Assembly: GCA_020852815.1 (NCBI GenBank)
Contig: JADZAN010000010.1
Span: 124,001-188,000, forward strand
Reading direction: 5' to 3'
Length of the DNA stretch: 64,000 nucleotides
Source of the DNA: Gemmatimonadaceae bacterium
GTDB lineage: Bacteria; Gemmatimonadota; Gemmatimonadetes; Gemmatimonadales; Gemmatimonadaceae
Part shown: positions 1-10,037 of the stretch, piece after piece
How positions within the stretch are numbered: the first letter of the stretch is position 1
How the letters are laid out: each line of letters starts with the position of its first letter
Program-made: the position numbers and the translations under genes
The notes under the pieces: generated by a model
What the model was told of the DNA's origin: nothing
What the model saw: only the letters and a program-made list of their open reading frames with translations
The model's database searches: none

Positions 1-978
1 CAACTGGCGCTCGACCGGCTCGCGCGTCCCATCGGGGAGTTCCGCTCGACGGTCGCGGGCGCGCTCGCCCAGGCGGAGTCGTTCCTCGCCGCCGAGGAGC
101 CTGACGAGTCGGCGCACGTCGCGCGCGTTGGCGTGGAGCTGGGGGAGTTCGCGCGCGGGCGGCTCGACGTGGCGCGCTTTGCCGCGGTTGCGGCCGTGCG
201 CCCGGCGCTGTCGGTGGCGCACCGCGACCGGCTGCAACGCGCCATTGACGTGTTGCGCGACGTGCTTGCCCGCGGTGTGGCGCTGCACTTCGTTGATGTC
301 CCCGCTGCCAGCTCGCTAGTCGCGGCGGTTGACGCCGCGCTGGCGCGTGCGGGGCGGGCGTTCGGGGCGGTTCTCGCCATCGAGCTGCTGCGCGGCGGGC
401 GCTACGATCCCGCGCAACATGACGGGCTCCTCGACACCTTCGCGTTTCGCACGTGGACCAAGGCCGAACGTCGCTTCGCGCCGCCGCTGGTCGTCTCCGT
501 GGACGGCGCCGACCTGCACATCGGCGGCCTGGCCGACTTCCTCGATGGTCGCGAGAAGCTCGTCCTCGTGGTGCGCGGCGCCTCGCCGCCGGCGCCACTC
601 GTCCGGTTGATCACGCCGGGGACGCTGGTACTGCAGACCGCTGACGAGACGGGGCTGGACCTCGTGGCGACGACCAGCGGCACGGCGATCGCCGCCCTGG
701 TTCCGCGCGAGGCCGCGCACTTCCAGCACGATCCGTCGCGCGGGCGCGAGCCCTGGCAACGGCTCTCGGTGTGGCACATGCCGGCGGCGCCACGCTCGGC
801 GTTAGGCGGGATGAGTGCGTGGCAGATGCAGGAGGACCTGCGGCAGCTGGAGGCACTGGCGGCTGGCTCGTCGGCGGGGGCCGGCGTAGTTCGTGGCGGG
901 GGGGAGCAGGGAGCCGAGGCGGTCGACGTCCTGGCGCGCTGGCTCCTGGGGCAGGCGGACCTCCAGGGCATGGCGTGA
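1..978 (+). CDS. Unknown protein, 5' end outside the window
   Basis: The frame is open from the first base and stops at TGA 976-978, so only the last 325 residues are visible. I do not recognise the family. The visible part is Ala/Arg/Leu-rich, with helical stretches at the start, a central alpha/beta-looking section, and a Gly/Ala-rich linker before a short helical tail. There is no signal peptide, membrane segment or metal-binding cysteine cluster in the visible part. It ends 19 bases before rnfB on the same strand, so it is probably the first or an early gene of the Rnf operon and may have an accessory role there. That role is inferred only from position. It contains one GTTAGGC motif at 800-806. 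Confidence 0.7.
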   Translation, partial: QLALDRLARPIGEFRSTVAGALAQAESFLAAEEPDESAHVARVGVELGEFARGRLDVARFAAVAAVRPALSVAHRDRLQRAIDVLRDVLARGVALHFVDVPAASSLVAAVDAALARAGRAFGAVLAIELLRGGRYDPAQHDGLLDTFAFRTWTKAERRFAPPLVVSVDGADLHIGGLADFLDGREKLVLVVRGASPPAPLVRLITPGTLVLQTADETGLDLVATTSGTAIAALVPREAAHFQHDPSRGREPWQRLSVWHMPAAPRSALGGMSAWQMQEDLRQLEALAAGSSAGAGVVRGGGEQGAEAVDVLARWLLGQADLQGMA

Positions 979-997
979 CGGCGCGCGGAGTGTCGCA

Positions 998-1840
998 ATG
1001 ATCCTCTCCTCTATCCTGATCCTCGGCGGCGTGGGGCTCACCTTCGCCGTCCTCATCGCGCTGGCGTACAACCGGCTCAAGGTGTGGGAGGATCCGCGAA
1101 TCGACATCGTGACGTCGATGCTTCCCAACGCCAACTGCGGCGCCTGCGGCCTTCCCGGCTGCCGAGCGTTTGCCGAGCAGGCGGTGGCGGGGAAGGTGGC
1201 CCCCGCCGGGTGCACCGTGTCCAACGAGGAGGGGGTCCTGGCGATCGCCGGCTTCCTCGGCGTCGACAAGGGCGAGGCGGTCAAGCGCGTGGCGCGCCTG
1301 CGCTGCGCTGGCGGGACCGACGTCGCGCTGCAACGCGTGGAGTATCGCGGCCCGCGGTCGTGCGCGGCGGCCACCGCCGTCGCGGGGGGTGGCAAGGGGT
1401 GCACGTGGGGATGCCTGGGGCTGGGCGACTGCGAGGTGGCGTGCGACTTCGACGCCATTGCCATGAGCGTCACCGGCATTCCGGTGGTAGACCCCGTGAA
1501 GTGCACGGCGTGCGGCGACTGCGTCGAGGCGTGCCCCAAGGACCTCTTCGTCCTCATGCCCATCGACCATCACCTGCTGGTGCAGTGCCGCAACCTGGTG
1601 GCGGGCGACGAGGTGCTGGAGCAGTGCAAGGTGGCGTGCACCGCCTGCGGGCGGTGCGTGCAGGACTCGGCGCCGGGGCTGATCAGCGTGGCGTCGGGGG
1701 TGGCGGTCATCGATTACGACCTCATCGCGCAGGAACAGGCGAGCGCCGTCGCGCGCTGCCCCACCGACGCGATCGTATGGCTTGAAGGGGCGCAGTTCGC
1801 CTCGATTCGTCGGACCACGGCTCGGAGTGCCGTCGCATGA
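998..1840 (+). CDS. rnfB: Rnf complex ferredoxin-oxidising subunit RnfB
   Basis: RnfB is the iron-sulfur subunit of the Rnf complex that accepts electrons from reduced ferredoxin. The 280-residue protein starts with one membrane segment (about residues 2-22). The characteristic CGACGLPGC cluster motif follows near residues 48-56, and then ferredoxin-like motifs CTACGDCVEACP and CTACGRC in the C-terminal half. The ATG at 998 has a GGAG seven bases upstream. The last codons overlap the next gene by four bases (ATGA), so translation of RnfB and the pyruvate:ferredoxin oxidoreductase is probably coupled. The order B-(PFOR)-C-D-G-E-A differs from the classic ABCDGE order. Confidence 0.95.
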   Translation: MILSSILILGGVGLTFAVLIALAYNRLKVWEDPRIDIVTSMLPNANCGACGLPGCRAFAEQAVAGKVAPAGCTVSNEEGVLAIAGFLGVDKGEAVKRVARLRCAGGTDVALQRVEYRGPRSCAAATAVAGGGKGCTWGCLGLGDCEVACDFDAIAMSVTGIPVVDPVKCTACGDCVEACPKDLFVLMPIDHHLLVQCRNLVAGDEVLEQCKVACTACGRCVQDSAPGLISVASGVAVIDYDLIAQEQASAVARCPTDAIVWLEGAQFASIRRTTARSAVA

Positions 1841-4800
1841 ACATCTGGCCTGGCAAGAGTGCCGCGCAGCCGGCACCGGCCCCCGCTGCTCCCCCGCCGT
1901 TCCCGGGCGTCGTGGAAGCGATGGACGGGAGCAGCGCAGTGGTGGAAATGGAGACCGCGGCCTCGGAGGCCGCTGGCGCCTATCCAATCACCCCGTCCAC
2001 GCAGATGGGTGAGGGATGGGCGGCAGCGGTCGCCGACGGCAAGCCTAACGTGAATGGGCGCCGCCTCCTTTTCTTCGAGCCCGAAGGTGAGCATGCCGCC
2101 GCCGCCGTCACGGCGGGGATGAGCATGATGGGGCTCCGCGCCACCAACTTCTCCAGCGGCCAGGGGATCGTGTACATGCACGAGTCCCTGTACGCGGCGG
2201 TGGGCAAGCGCCTCACGTACGTGCTGAACGTGGCAGCGCGCGCCATCACCAAGCAGGGGCTCAACGTGCACGCGGGGCACGACGACTACCACGCCATCGA
2301 CGACACCGGCTTCTTCCAGTTGTTTGCCAAGGACGTGCAGGAGTCGGCTGACCTCAACCTCATCGCCCATCGCATCGCGGAGCTGTCGCTCAATCCCGGC
2401 GTGTGTGCGCAGGACGGCTTCCTGACCAGTCACGTCATCGAGTCGATGCGACTCCCCGAGCGTGCGCTGGTGAAGCAGTACCTGGGCGATCCGTCCGACT
2501 TCATCGAGTCGCCCACGCCCTCGCAGCGCCTCGTGTTCGGCGCCAAGCGCCGGCGCATCCCCGAGATGTTCGACCTCGACTACCCGGCGATGCTGGGGGT
2601 GGTGCAAAACCAGGACAGCTACGCGCAAGGCGTGGCGGCGCAGCGCCCGTTCTACTTCGACCATGTCGCCGAGCTGACCGACCGCGCCATGGAGGAGTAT
2701 GCGGCGCTCACCGGTCGTCGTTATGCACGGACGTCCGGGTACCGTGTCGACGATGCGGACTACGTGATCGTCGGGCAGGGGTCGGTCGTCTCGAACTCCG
2801 AGGCGGTGGCCGACTACCTGCGCGCGCAGCGCAACCTCAAGGTCGGCGTCGTCAACGTCACGATGTTCCGCCCGTTCCCGGCCGACTGCATCACGCGACT
2901 GCTCAAGGGGAAGAAGGGGGTCGTGGTGCTGGAGCGCACGGACCAGCCGCTCGCCGTCGACCTTCCGCTGCTGCGCGAGATTCGCGCGGCGATGGGGCAG
3001 GGGAGCGAGAACGCGCGCGTCGCGCGCGGCGAGCCGGTGCCGTATCCCAGGCTCGCATCGATTTCGCCAGACGACGTCCCGGTCTTCTACTCGGGGTGCT
3101 ACGGTCTCGGGAGCCGCGACCTCCAGCCGGGCGACATCATCGCCGCGGTGGACAACATGCTCCCGAATGGGGCGCGCCGGCGCCAGTTCTATCTCGGCGT
3201 CGACTTCATCCGCAAGGGGACTAACCTTCCCAAGCTGCAGATCTGGCAGGAGCAGCTCGAGGACGAGTATCCGCAGCTGGCGAGTCTCTCGCTCCCTTCG
3301 GCGGGTGACGTCAACCTCATGCCCGCCGGGGCGCTGTCGATCCGCATCCACTCCGTGGGTGGATGGGGGGCGATCACGATGGGGAAGAACCTGGCGATGA
3401 CCGCCTTCGAGCTGTTTGGCGTCAACGTCAAGGCCAACCCGAAGTACGGCTCGGAGAAGAAGGGGCAGCCGACGACGTTCTACGCCACGCTGGCGCACGA
3501 GCCCATCCGCCTCAACTCCGAGCTCAAGCACGTCGACGTCGTCCTGTCGCCTGACCCCAACGTCTTCCGCCACTCCAACCCGTTTGCCGGGTTGTCGGAT
3601 GGCGGCGTCTTCGTGCTGCAGAGCGAGCTGTCGCCTGACGAGCAGTGGAAGGCGCTCCCGGTGTGGGCCCGCCAGGCCATCACCGAGAAGCACATCAGCT
3701 TCCACGTCCTCGACGCGTTCAAGATCGCGGCGAGCGAGGCGTCGGATGTGGAGCTGCGCTACCGCATGCAGGGAACGGCCTTCATGGGGGCGTTCTTCGC
3801 GGTCTCGCCGCTGGCCAAGCGCGAGGGGATCGACGAGGCGGCGCTGTTCAAGGGGTTGCGCGACCAGCTGGTGAAGAAGTTCGGCAAGAAGGGCGAGCGC
3901 GTGGTCGAGGACAACGTGCGCGTGATCCGGCGCGGCTTCGACGAGGTGCAGGAGGTGAAGCCGTTCCACGTCCCGCTCGACGACAGCTTCGTGGGCGAGG
4001 TGCCCGGCATTCCGGACGTGATGGACACGCCTAACGCCGAACCCGGCGTGGGGAATCCCGGGCGCTTCTGGGAGCAGGTGTGCGGCCTGTGCAAGATCTC
4101 GCAGGATGGCATTGCCGATCCCTTCGCCGCCATCAGTGCGATTCCCGCCGCCACCGGCGCCGTGCGCGACATGTCGGGCGTGCGGCTCGAGGTGCCGGAC
4201 TTCATCGCCAGCAAGTGCACCGGGTGCGGCCAGTGCTGGACGCAGTGCCCGGATTCGGCAATCCCCGGTTTGGTCAACAGCGTCGAGGACGTGATTGGCG
4301 CCGGCATCGACCAGGCCACCAACGGTGTCCCGCTCGATCGCGTACGGCAGATCTCCAAGCCGTTGGCCAGGGAGGCGCGCCGACAGATGGATGCGCTCCC
4401 CACGCTCCTCTTCCACGATGCGCTGGCCGCCGCCTACCCGATCGTCGCCGGCAAGATGGGCTTCGAGGGAGAGAAGCGGGCCGCGCTCGACAGCGAGTTT
4501 GCCAAGGTGCACGCGGCCATCGCGGACTTCCCGCTGGCGCGCACCAAGCCGTTCTACGACCTCCCGGAAGGAAAGGCGAAGGGGAGCGGAGGGCTGCTGT
4601 CCATCACCGTGAATCCCGAGGCGTGCAAGGGGTGCAACCTCTGCGTCGAGGTCTGCCCGGATCACGCACTCGTGACGGTCAAGCAGGATGCCCCGATCCT
4701 GTCGCGGCTGCGCAAGAACTGGCAGCTGTGGAAGCAGCTTCCCGACACCGACGACCGCTTCATCAACGTCTCCAACCTCGAGGAGGGGATCGGCGTCCTG

Positions 4801-6999
4801 TCGTCGCTCCTCCTCAAGAAGGAGACGTATCGCTCGATGGTTGGGGGCGACGGGGCGTGCATGGGATGCGGCGAGAAGACCGCGGTGCACCTGATCGTCT
4901 CGTCGATCGAGGCGATGATGACGCCGCGCGTGACGAAGTACGTGGCGCACCTCGACACGCTCATTGCCGGGCTCGAGGACGCGTCGCGCGCACTCCTGCT
5001 CGAGGGCGCCGACATGGAGGCGATGACCGCCTCCGTCAGCAGCAACAGCGTCGCCGTCCCGGTGGACCCGTCCAAGGGCGAGCGCCTCGCGCTGCTGGCG
5101 CGCGAGATCCACGCACTCAAGGACCTGCGCTGGCGCTACACCGAGGGGCCCAGCGGGAAAGGGCGTGCTTCGCTCGGCATGGCCAACTCCACCGGCTGCT
5201 CGTCGGTGTGGGCCAGCACCTATCCGTACAATCCGTATCCCTTCCCCTGGGTCAACCACCTCTTCCAGGATTCCCCCTCGGTCGCGATCGGCGTCTTCGA
5301 GGGGCACATGCGGAAGATGGCCGACGGCTTCGTGCATGTGCGCCGTGTCCAGGCAATCCTCGACGGGTCGTATGACGCGTCGGTGCTCGAGCCCGAACTG
5401 GCAATCTTCGATTGGCGCCAGTTCGACGACGAGGAGTTCTCGATGTGCCCGCCGATCATCTCGATGGGCGGCGACGGGGCGATGCTCGACATCGGGTTCC
5501 AGAACCTGTCACGCCTGATGGCTTCGGGGAAGCCGATTCGCGTAGTCGTGCTCGACACGCAGGTGTACTCCAACACCGGCGGGCAGTCGTGCACGTCGGG
5601 ATTCACCGGCCAGGTGGCCGACATGGCGGCGTTTGGGCCGGCGCAGCATGGCAAGACGGAGATGCGCAAGGAACTCGCGCTCATCGCGATCGCGCATCGC
5701 GGCACCTTCGTGCACCAGTCGTCGCCAGCGTCGGCGTCGCACCTGATTGCCGGTGTGCTCAAGGGGCTGCAGAAGCGGCGCCCCGCCGTCTTCAACATCT
5801 ACACGCCGTGCCCGGTGGAGCACGGGCTGGCCGACGATGCGTCGCAGCACTCGGCGCGCCTCGCGCTGGAGGCGCGCGCCTTCCCCTTCCTGACCTTCGA
5901 TCCGGATGCGGGGAACTCGGTCGCCGACTGTCTCGACCTCAGCGGCAATCCGTCGCTGGAGAGCGCGTGGCCCGAGTACGAACTGCGCTACGACGATGCC
6001 GAGGGGAGGGAGCAGGTGATGACGCTGCCGCTCACCACCGCCGACTGGGCGGCGACGGAAGGGCGGTTCAAGAAGCACTTCAAGGAGCTCAAGGAGGTCT
6101 CCGACGACCTCCTCCCGTTCCACGAGTTCCTGGCGCTCGACGCCGAGGGGCGCGAGGGAAAGACACCGTTCATCTACACGCGTGGCGCCGACGGCAAGTT
6201 GCACCGCCTCAAGGTGTCGGCGGAGATGGTGCAGCTGGCGGAGGAACGGCAGCACTTCTGGGCTGAGCTGAAGGAGATGGCCGGCGTGGAGCAGCCCGCT
6301 TCGGTGCGCGAGGCGATGGCGGCGTCGCTGGAGGCGGAGTTCGAGGCCAAGGCGGCGGCGCTGACGCAGGAGTACGAGCAGCGCATCGCCAACCTCAAGG
6401 CGACGTATCCGACGCTGGTGGCGCGCAAGCTCGCCGAAGGGCTCCTGCGCAGCGCCGGCGGCCAGCACCTGGCCAAGGAACTGATGACCAGCCTGCCGTC
6501 GCTCACCCTCCCGCTGCTCGTGGAACCAGCGTCTGGCAACGGCGCGGGGAGTGCCTCGCCGAACGGGGCGACGAGTGCCTTGCCTAACGTGGCGACGAGT
6601 GCCTCGCCTAACGGCGCCGTGGCCGTGGCGACAGCGCCAGTCGCGGCCGCGGCGACTGCCCCGGCCGCAACAGTGGCAGCCGCACCGGCGCCAGCTTCCG
6701 TCGTCGCGGCAGCCGCAACGGCGCCCGCGCCCGCCACGGACGACGACATGGCCATCGAGCCCTATGTCGAGTCGGCGCGGTGCACCTCGTGCAACGAGTG
6801 CACGAACCTGAGCAAGAAGCTCTTCGCCTACAACGCCAACAAGCAGGCCTATGTGAAGGACCCGAATGGCGGGACCTTTGCCCAACTCGTGCAAGCGGCG
6901 GAGAAGTGTCCCGTCGGTGCGATCCATCCGGGGACGCCGCTCAATCCCAAGGAGAAGGATCTCGCGAAGTGGGTCGAACGCGCCAAGCCGTTCAACTGA
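1837..6999 (+). CDS. nifJ: Giant pyruvate:ferredoxin (2-oxoacid) oxidoreductase with C-terminal ferredoxin domain
   Basis: It oxidises pyruvate (or another 2-oxoacid) with CoA to the acyl-CoA plus CO2 and reduces ferredoxin. Domains in order are an N-terminal pyrimidine/substrate domain (about 20-450), the gamma domain (about 480-740), a two-cluster ferredoxin domain (cysteines 794/797/800/804 and 930/933/936/940), and the TPP domain. The TPP domain has its cluster motif near C1008 and C1011, GDG at 1212-1214 and the SNTGGQ sequence. After a helical stretch (about 1480-1565) comes an Ala/Pro linker holding three copies of an eight-residue repeat. A last ferredoxin-like domain has C1649, C1652, C1655 and C1691. 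At 1720 residues it is about 500 longer than classical single-chain enzymes. Its place between rnfB and rnfC suggests direct electron delivery to Rnf. The 2-oxoacid is not certain from sequence alone. Confidence 0.92.
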   Translation: MNIWPGKSAAQPAPAPAAPPPFPGVVEAMDGSSAVVEMETAASEAAGAYPITPSTQMGEGWAAAVADGKPNVNGRRLLFFEPEGEHAAAAVTAGMSMMGLRATNFSSGQGIVYMHESLYAAVGKRLTYVLNVAARAITKQGLNVHAGHDDYHAIDDTGFFQLFAKDVQESADLNLIAHRIAELSLNPGVCAQDGFLTSHVIESMRLPERALVKQYLGDPSDFIESPTPSQRLVFGAKRRRIPEMFDLDYPAMLGVVQNQDSYAQGVAAQRPFYFDHVAELTDRAMEEYAALTGRRYARTSGYRVDDADYVIVGQGSVVSNSEAVADYLRAQRNLKVGVVNVTMFRPFPADCITRLLKGKKGVVVLERTDQPLAVDLPLLREIRAAMGQGSENARVARGEPVPYPRLASISPDDVPVFYSGCYGLGSRDLQPGDIIAAVDNMLPNGARRRQFYLGVDFIRKGTNLPKLQIWQEQLEDEYPQLASLSLPSAGDVNLMPAGALSIRIHSVGGWGAITMGKNLAMTAFELFGVNVKANPKYGSEKKGQPTTFYATLAHEPIRLNSELKHVDVVLSPDPNVFRHSNPFAGLSDGGVFVLQSELSPDEQWKALPVWARQAITEKHISFHVLDAFKIAASEASDVELRYRMQGTAFMGAFFAVSPLAKREGIDEAALFKGLRDQLVKKFGKKGERVVEDNVRVIRRGFDEVQEVKPFHVPLDDSFVGEVPGIPDVMDTPNAEPGVGNPGRFWEQVCGLCKISQDGIADPFAAISAIPAATGAVRDMSGVRLEVPDFIASKCTGCGQCWTQCPDSAIPGLVNSVEDVIGAGIDQATNGVPLDRVRQISKPLAREARRQMDALPTLLFHDALAAAYPIVAGKMGFEGEKRAALDSEFAKVHAAIADFPLARTKPFYDLPEGKAKGSGGLLSITVNPEACKGCNLCVEVCPDHALVTVKQDAPILSRLRKNWQLWKQLPDTDDRFINVSNLEEGIGVLSSLLLKKETYRSMVGGDGACMGCGEKTAVHLIVSSIEAMMTPRVTKYVAHLDTLIAGLEDASRALLLEGADMEAMTASVSSNSVAVPVDPSKGERLALLAREIHALKDLRWRYTEGPSGKGRASLGMANSTGCSSVWASTYPYNPYPFPWVNHLFQDSPSVAIGVFEGHMRKMADGFVHVRRVQAILDGSYDASVLEPELAIFDWRQFDDEEFSMCPPIISMGGDGAMLDIGFQNLSRLMASGKPIRVVVLDTQVYSNTGGQSCTSGFTGQVADMAAFGPAQHGKTEMRKELALIAIAHRGTFVHQSSPASASHLIAGVLKGLQKRRPAVFNIYTPCPVEHGLADDASQHSARLALEARAFPFLTFDPDAGNSVADCLDLSGNPSLESAWPEYELRYDDAEGREQVMTLPLTTADWAATEGRFKKHFKELKEVSDDLLPFHEFLALDAEGREGKTPFIYTRGADGKLHRLKVSAEMVQLAEERQHFWAELKEMAGVEQPASVREAMAASLEAEFEAKAAALTQEYEQRIANLKATYPTLVARKLAEGLLRSAGGQHLAKELMTSLPSLTLPLLVEPASGNGAGSASPNGATSALPNVATSASPNGAVAVATAPVAAAATAPAATVAAAPAPASVVAAAATAPAPATDDDMAIEPYVESARCTSCNECTNLSKKLFAYNANKQAYVKDPNGGTFAQLVQAAEKCPVGAIHPGTPLNPKEKDLAKWVERAKPFN

Positions 7000-7015
7000 G
7001 CGAACAGGTGAGGCG

Positions 7016-8344
7016 ATGCTGACAGCGAGTGGCTTCAGGCACGGCGTCCATCCGGAGGAGCGCAAGGAGTTGACGCAGGCGCTCCCCATCCGGCGGATGC
7101 CATTCCCGGACGAGGTGGTGCTTCCCGTGCGACAGCACGCCGGAAAGCCCGCCCGGGTGCGGGTCAAGGTGGGCGATCACGTCGAGCGCGGTGACAAAGT
7201 CGCCGATGCCGACGGGTTCGTCTCGGTCCCGATCCATGCGTCGGCGGCAGGGACGGTCGTCGACATCGACTGGTGGCCGCACATCGACGGCACGATGGCG
7301 ATCGCCATCCGGCTCAAGGTCGACCGGCATGCCATGCAGCTGCCGCGCCCGCGCCTGGTGCCGCACTGGGAGGGGCTCACACCCGACCAGGTGATCCAGG
7401 CGGTGCAGGACGCAGGCGTCGTGGGACTCGGCGGGGCAGCCTTCCCGACGCACGTCAAGCTGGCCCCGCCCAGGGACGTATCGATCCACACGATCATCGT
7501 CAATGGAGCCGAGTGCGAGCCGTACCTCACCACCGATCACCGGACGATGGTGGAGTACCCGGCGCGCGTCCTGTTCGGCGTGCGGGTGATGATGCACACG
7601 TTAGGCGTGCGAAAGGCGGTCATCGGCGTCGAGAAGAACAAGCCGGACGCCATCGCCGCGCTCAACGCCGCGCTCCCGAAGGACCTCGACATCACCGTCT
7701 TGCCGCTGACGGTGAAGTATCCGCAAGGAGCGGAGAAGATGCTCATCCACGCGGTCACGGGGCTCGAGGTCGAATCGGGGAAGCTCCCGGCCTCGGCGGG
7801 CGTGATCGTGCAGAATGTTGCCTCCGCGGCGGCGATCGCCGAGGTCTTCGAGACCGGGCTCCCGCTCATCGAGCGCATCGTCACGGTAAGCGGCGATGGG
7901 GTGCAGAAGCCCGGCAACTTCATTGTCCCGGTGGGCACCAAGCTCGTCGACCTGCTCGACTACTGCGGTGGGCTCACGCCAGACGCCGCCGAGGTGATCA
8001 TCGGCGGTCCCATGATGGGGGCCGCGCAGGGGAACCTCGAGGCCCCGGTCACGAAGGGAACGACTGGGGTGGTGGTCCTGACGGCGCAGCAGGTGCGTGG
8101 CGAGAAGGTCTGGCCGTGCATCCACTGCGGGCGCTGCCTGGAGGCGTGTCCGGTCTTTCTCAACCCGTCGCTCCTCGGCGACCTGGCGCGCAACCGGCGC
8201 TACGAGGAGATGGAGGCGCTGCACCTGACGGACTGCATGCTGTGCGGCTCCTGCTCGTACGTGTGCCCGTCGAACATCCCCCTCTCGCAGCAGTTCGCGT
8301 TCAGCAAGGCGGCGCTCAAGAAGCGCAAGGCAGCGGCATCATGA
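7016..8344 (+). CDS. rnfC: Rnf complex NADH-side subunit RnfC
   Basis: RnfC is the peripheral subunit that exchanges electrons with NAD and carries FMN and two 4Fe-4S clusters. The 442-residue protein has the N-terminal barrel-sandwich region, the NuoF-like Rossmann/FMN core with a Gly-rich VGLGGAAFP stretch and the NGAECEPYL motif, and two C-terminal clusters. The clusters are CIHCGRCLEACP and CMLCGSCSYVCP. The ATG at 7016 is preceded by AGGTGAGG. It lies 16 bases after the oxidoreductase gene and its stop overlaps rnfD by four bases. It contains a GTTAGGC motif at 7600-7606. Confidence 0.95.
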   Translation: MLTASGFRHGVHPEERKELTQALPIRRMPFPDEVVLPVRQHAGKPARVRVKVGDHVERGDKVADADGFVSVPIHASAAGTVVDIDWWPHIDGTMAIAIRLKVDRHAMQLPRPRLVPHWEGLTPDQVIQAVQDAGVVGLGGAAFPTHVKLAPPRDVSIHTIIVNGAECEPYLTTDHRTMVEYPARVLFGVRVMMHTLGVRKAVIGVEKNKPDAIAALNAALPKDLDITVLPLTVKYPQGAEKMLIHAVTGLEVESGKLPASAGVIVQNVASAAAIAEVFETGLPLIERIVTVSGDGVQKPGNFIVPVGTKLVDLLDYCGGLTPDAAEVIIGGPMMGAAQGNLEAPVTKGTTGVVVLTAQQVRGEKVWPCIHCGRCLEACPVFLNPSLLGDLARNRRYEEMEALHLTDCMLCGSCSYVCPSNIPLSQQFAFSKAALKKRKAAAS

Positions 8345-9351
8345 GTGCGTCGCAGCAATCCAGTCGCCTCGTCGTCACGGCGTCGCCGCACCTGCGGTCG
8401 ACGGACAGCACGCCGCGAATCATGTGGACGGTGGTCGCGTCGCTCGTGCCGATCATTCTCTCGTCCATGTGGTTCTTCGGCATCGGGTCGTTGCTCATCA
8501 TCGTGGCGGCAACCGCGGGTGCGCTGGTCACGGAGCGCGTCTTCGGCAAGTCCGGTTCCCTCCTGGACGGCTCGGCAATGATCAGCGGGCTCCTCCTCGG
8601 GCTCTCGCTGCCGGCCGGCCTCCCGCTGTGGATGGCGGCGCTGGGCGGCGCGATGGGGATCGGCTTCGGCAAGATCGTGTTTGGGGGACTTGGGCAGAAC
8701 ATCTTCAACCCGGCGCTGTTCGGGCGCGCCTTCCTCCAGGCCGCCTTCCCGGTGGCCATCACCACCTGGCCCGTCTCGCGCGCGCCATTCTGGACGCTGC
8801 ACGGCGACCTGTTTGCCTTCCCGTTCACGCACCCGCGTGCCGTTGATGCCGTCACCGCCGCCACGCCGCTGGGGCTCTGGAAGTTCGAGGGGACGGGGAC
8901 CTCGCTCCTCGACCTGTTCGTCGGCACGACGGGCGGGTCGTTAGGCGAGACCGCGACACCGGTGATCCTGCTGTGCGGCGCCTTCCTCGCCTGGAAGTCG
9001 TACCTCAACTGGCGCATTCCCGTGGGCGTCCTGGCGTCGGTGGCGCTCGTGTCCGGCGTCTTGCACCTCGCGGTCCCGCGCTTTCCGGATCCGCTCTTCA
9101 TGCTCTGCTCCGGCGGGCTGATGCTCGGCGCCGTGTACATGGCCACCGACATGGTCACCTCGCCGGTCACCAACATGGGGCGCTGGGTCTTTGCCGCCGG
9201 TGTCGGCGTCCTTACCGTCGTCATCCGCATCTGGGGTGGGCTCCCCGAGGGGGTCATGTACGCCATCCTCCTGATGAACGCGTTCACGCCATTCATCAAC
9301 AAGGCCACGCAGCCGCGCGTCTTCGGCACCACCAAACGGGTGATTGCATGA
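8341..9351 (+). CDS. rnfD: Rnf complex membrane subunit RnfD (covalent FMN)
   Basis: RnfD is an integral membrane subunit of the ion pump, homologous to NqrB. The 336-residue protein is a series of hydrophobic segments. The DAVTAATPLG stretch (around residue 170) matches the site where FMN is attached through phosphate to a threonine in this family. ApbE, encoded downstream, is the expected flavin transferase. The start overlaps rnfC by four bases and the stop overlaps rnfG by four. A GTTAGGC motif lies at 8940-8946. Confidence 0.95.
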   Translation: MSASQQSSRLVVTASPHLRSTDSTPRIMWTVVASLVPIILSSMWFFGIGSLLIIVAATAGALVTERVFGKSGSLLDGSAMISGLLLGLSLPAGLPLWMAALGGAMGIGFGKIVFGGLGQNIFNPALFGRAFLQAAFPVAITTWPVSRAPFWTLHGDLFAFPFTHPRAVDAVTAATPLGLWKFEGTGTSLLDLFVGTTGGSLGETATPVILLCGAFLAWKSYLNWRIPVGVLASVALVSGVLHLAVPRFPDPLFMLCSGGLMLGAVYMATDMVTSPVTNMGRWVFAAGVGVLTVVIRIWGGLPEGVMYAILLMNAFTPFINKATQPRVFGTTKRVIA

Positions 9352-10037
9352 GTCACGCGCACATGCACGGTGGCGGCCAGGCAGGCGCGCAGGCCGGCGC
9401 AGCGGACCTTCCGGCGCCAGTCGACACCCCGGCGTGGAAGCTCATCGCCACGCTCAGCCTCGCCGGGGCACTCGCCGGGCTCCTCGTGGTGATCGTGTAC
9501 CAGTGGACGCTCCCCAGCGTCCTGGCGCACAAGGCACTCGTCATGCGCAGCACCGTGAACGAGGTCCTGCACCACCCGGCGCGGTGGGACACGCTCTATC
9601 TCGAAGGCGGCGCCCTCACCTCGACACCGCGCGGCGAGCGTTCGGAACTCGCGACGGCGTTCGTCGGCTACGACTCGACCGGGAAGGAGGTCGGCGTCGC
9701 CGTCTCTGCCGGCGAGCCCGGCTTCCTCGAAGTCATCAACCTGATGGTCGGCTTCGACCCGGCGACTGGGAAGCTGCTCGGGATGAAGATCATGGACCAG
9801 AAGGAGACACCGGGACTCGGCGACAAGATCGAGAAGGACACGGTCTTCGCCACGCAGTGGCCCGGGCTGGTGGCGCCGCTCAAGGCAGTCAAGACGCGCA
9901 GCGGGAGCAACCCCAACGAGGTGCAGGCCATCAGCGGGGCCACCATCTCGTCGCGCGCCGTCACGCGCATCATCAACAATGCGGTCGCCAAGTGGCAACC
10001 GCTGCTCGTCGCGTACAAGAAGCAAGGAGCTCCATGA
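9348..10037 (+). CDS. rnfG: Rnf complex subunit RnfG (covalent FMN)
   Basis: RnfG is an electron-transfer subunit anchored by one N-terminal helix, homologous to NqrC. The 229-residue protein has a His/Gly/Ala-rich cytoplasmic start, a membrane segment at about residues 30-50 and an extracytoplasmic FMN-binding domain. The ISGATISSRAV stretch near residue 192 is the S-G-A-T flavinylation motif. The ATG overlaps the rnfD stop, and the TGA overlaps the rnfE start. The His-rich N-terminus before the membrane segment is longer than in many RnfG proteins. Confidence 0.94.
   Translation: MSHAHMHGGGQAGAQAGAADLPAPVDTPAWKLIATLSLAGALAGLLVVIVYQWTLPSVLAHKALVMRSTVNEVLHHPARWDTLYLEGGALTSTPRGERSELATAFVGYDSTGKEVGVAVSAGEPGFLEVINLMVGFDPATGKLLGMKIMDQKETPGLGDKIEKDTVFATQWPGLVAPLKAVKTRSGSNPNEVQAISGATISSRAVTRIINNAVAKWQPLLVAYKKQGAP

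Noticed and set aside
1714-5337. A 1207-codon open frame on the minus strand
   Set aside because: It is antisense to the oxidoreductase gene, has Arg/His/Glu-rich shadow composition with no recognisable domain, and conflicts with strong motifs on the plus strand.
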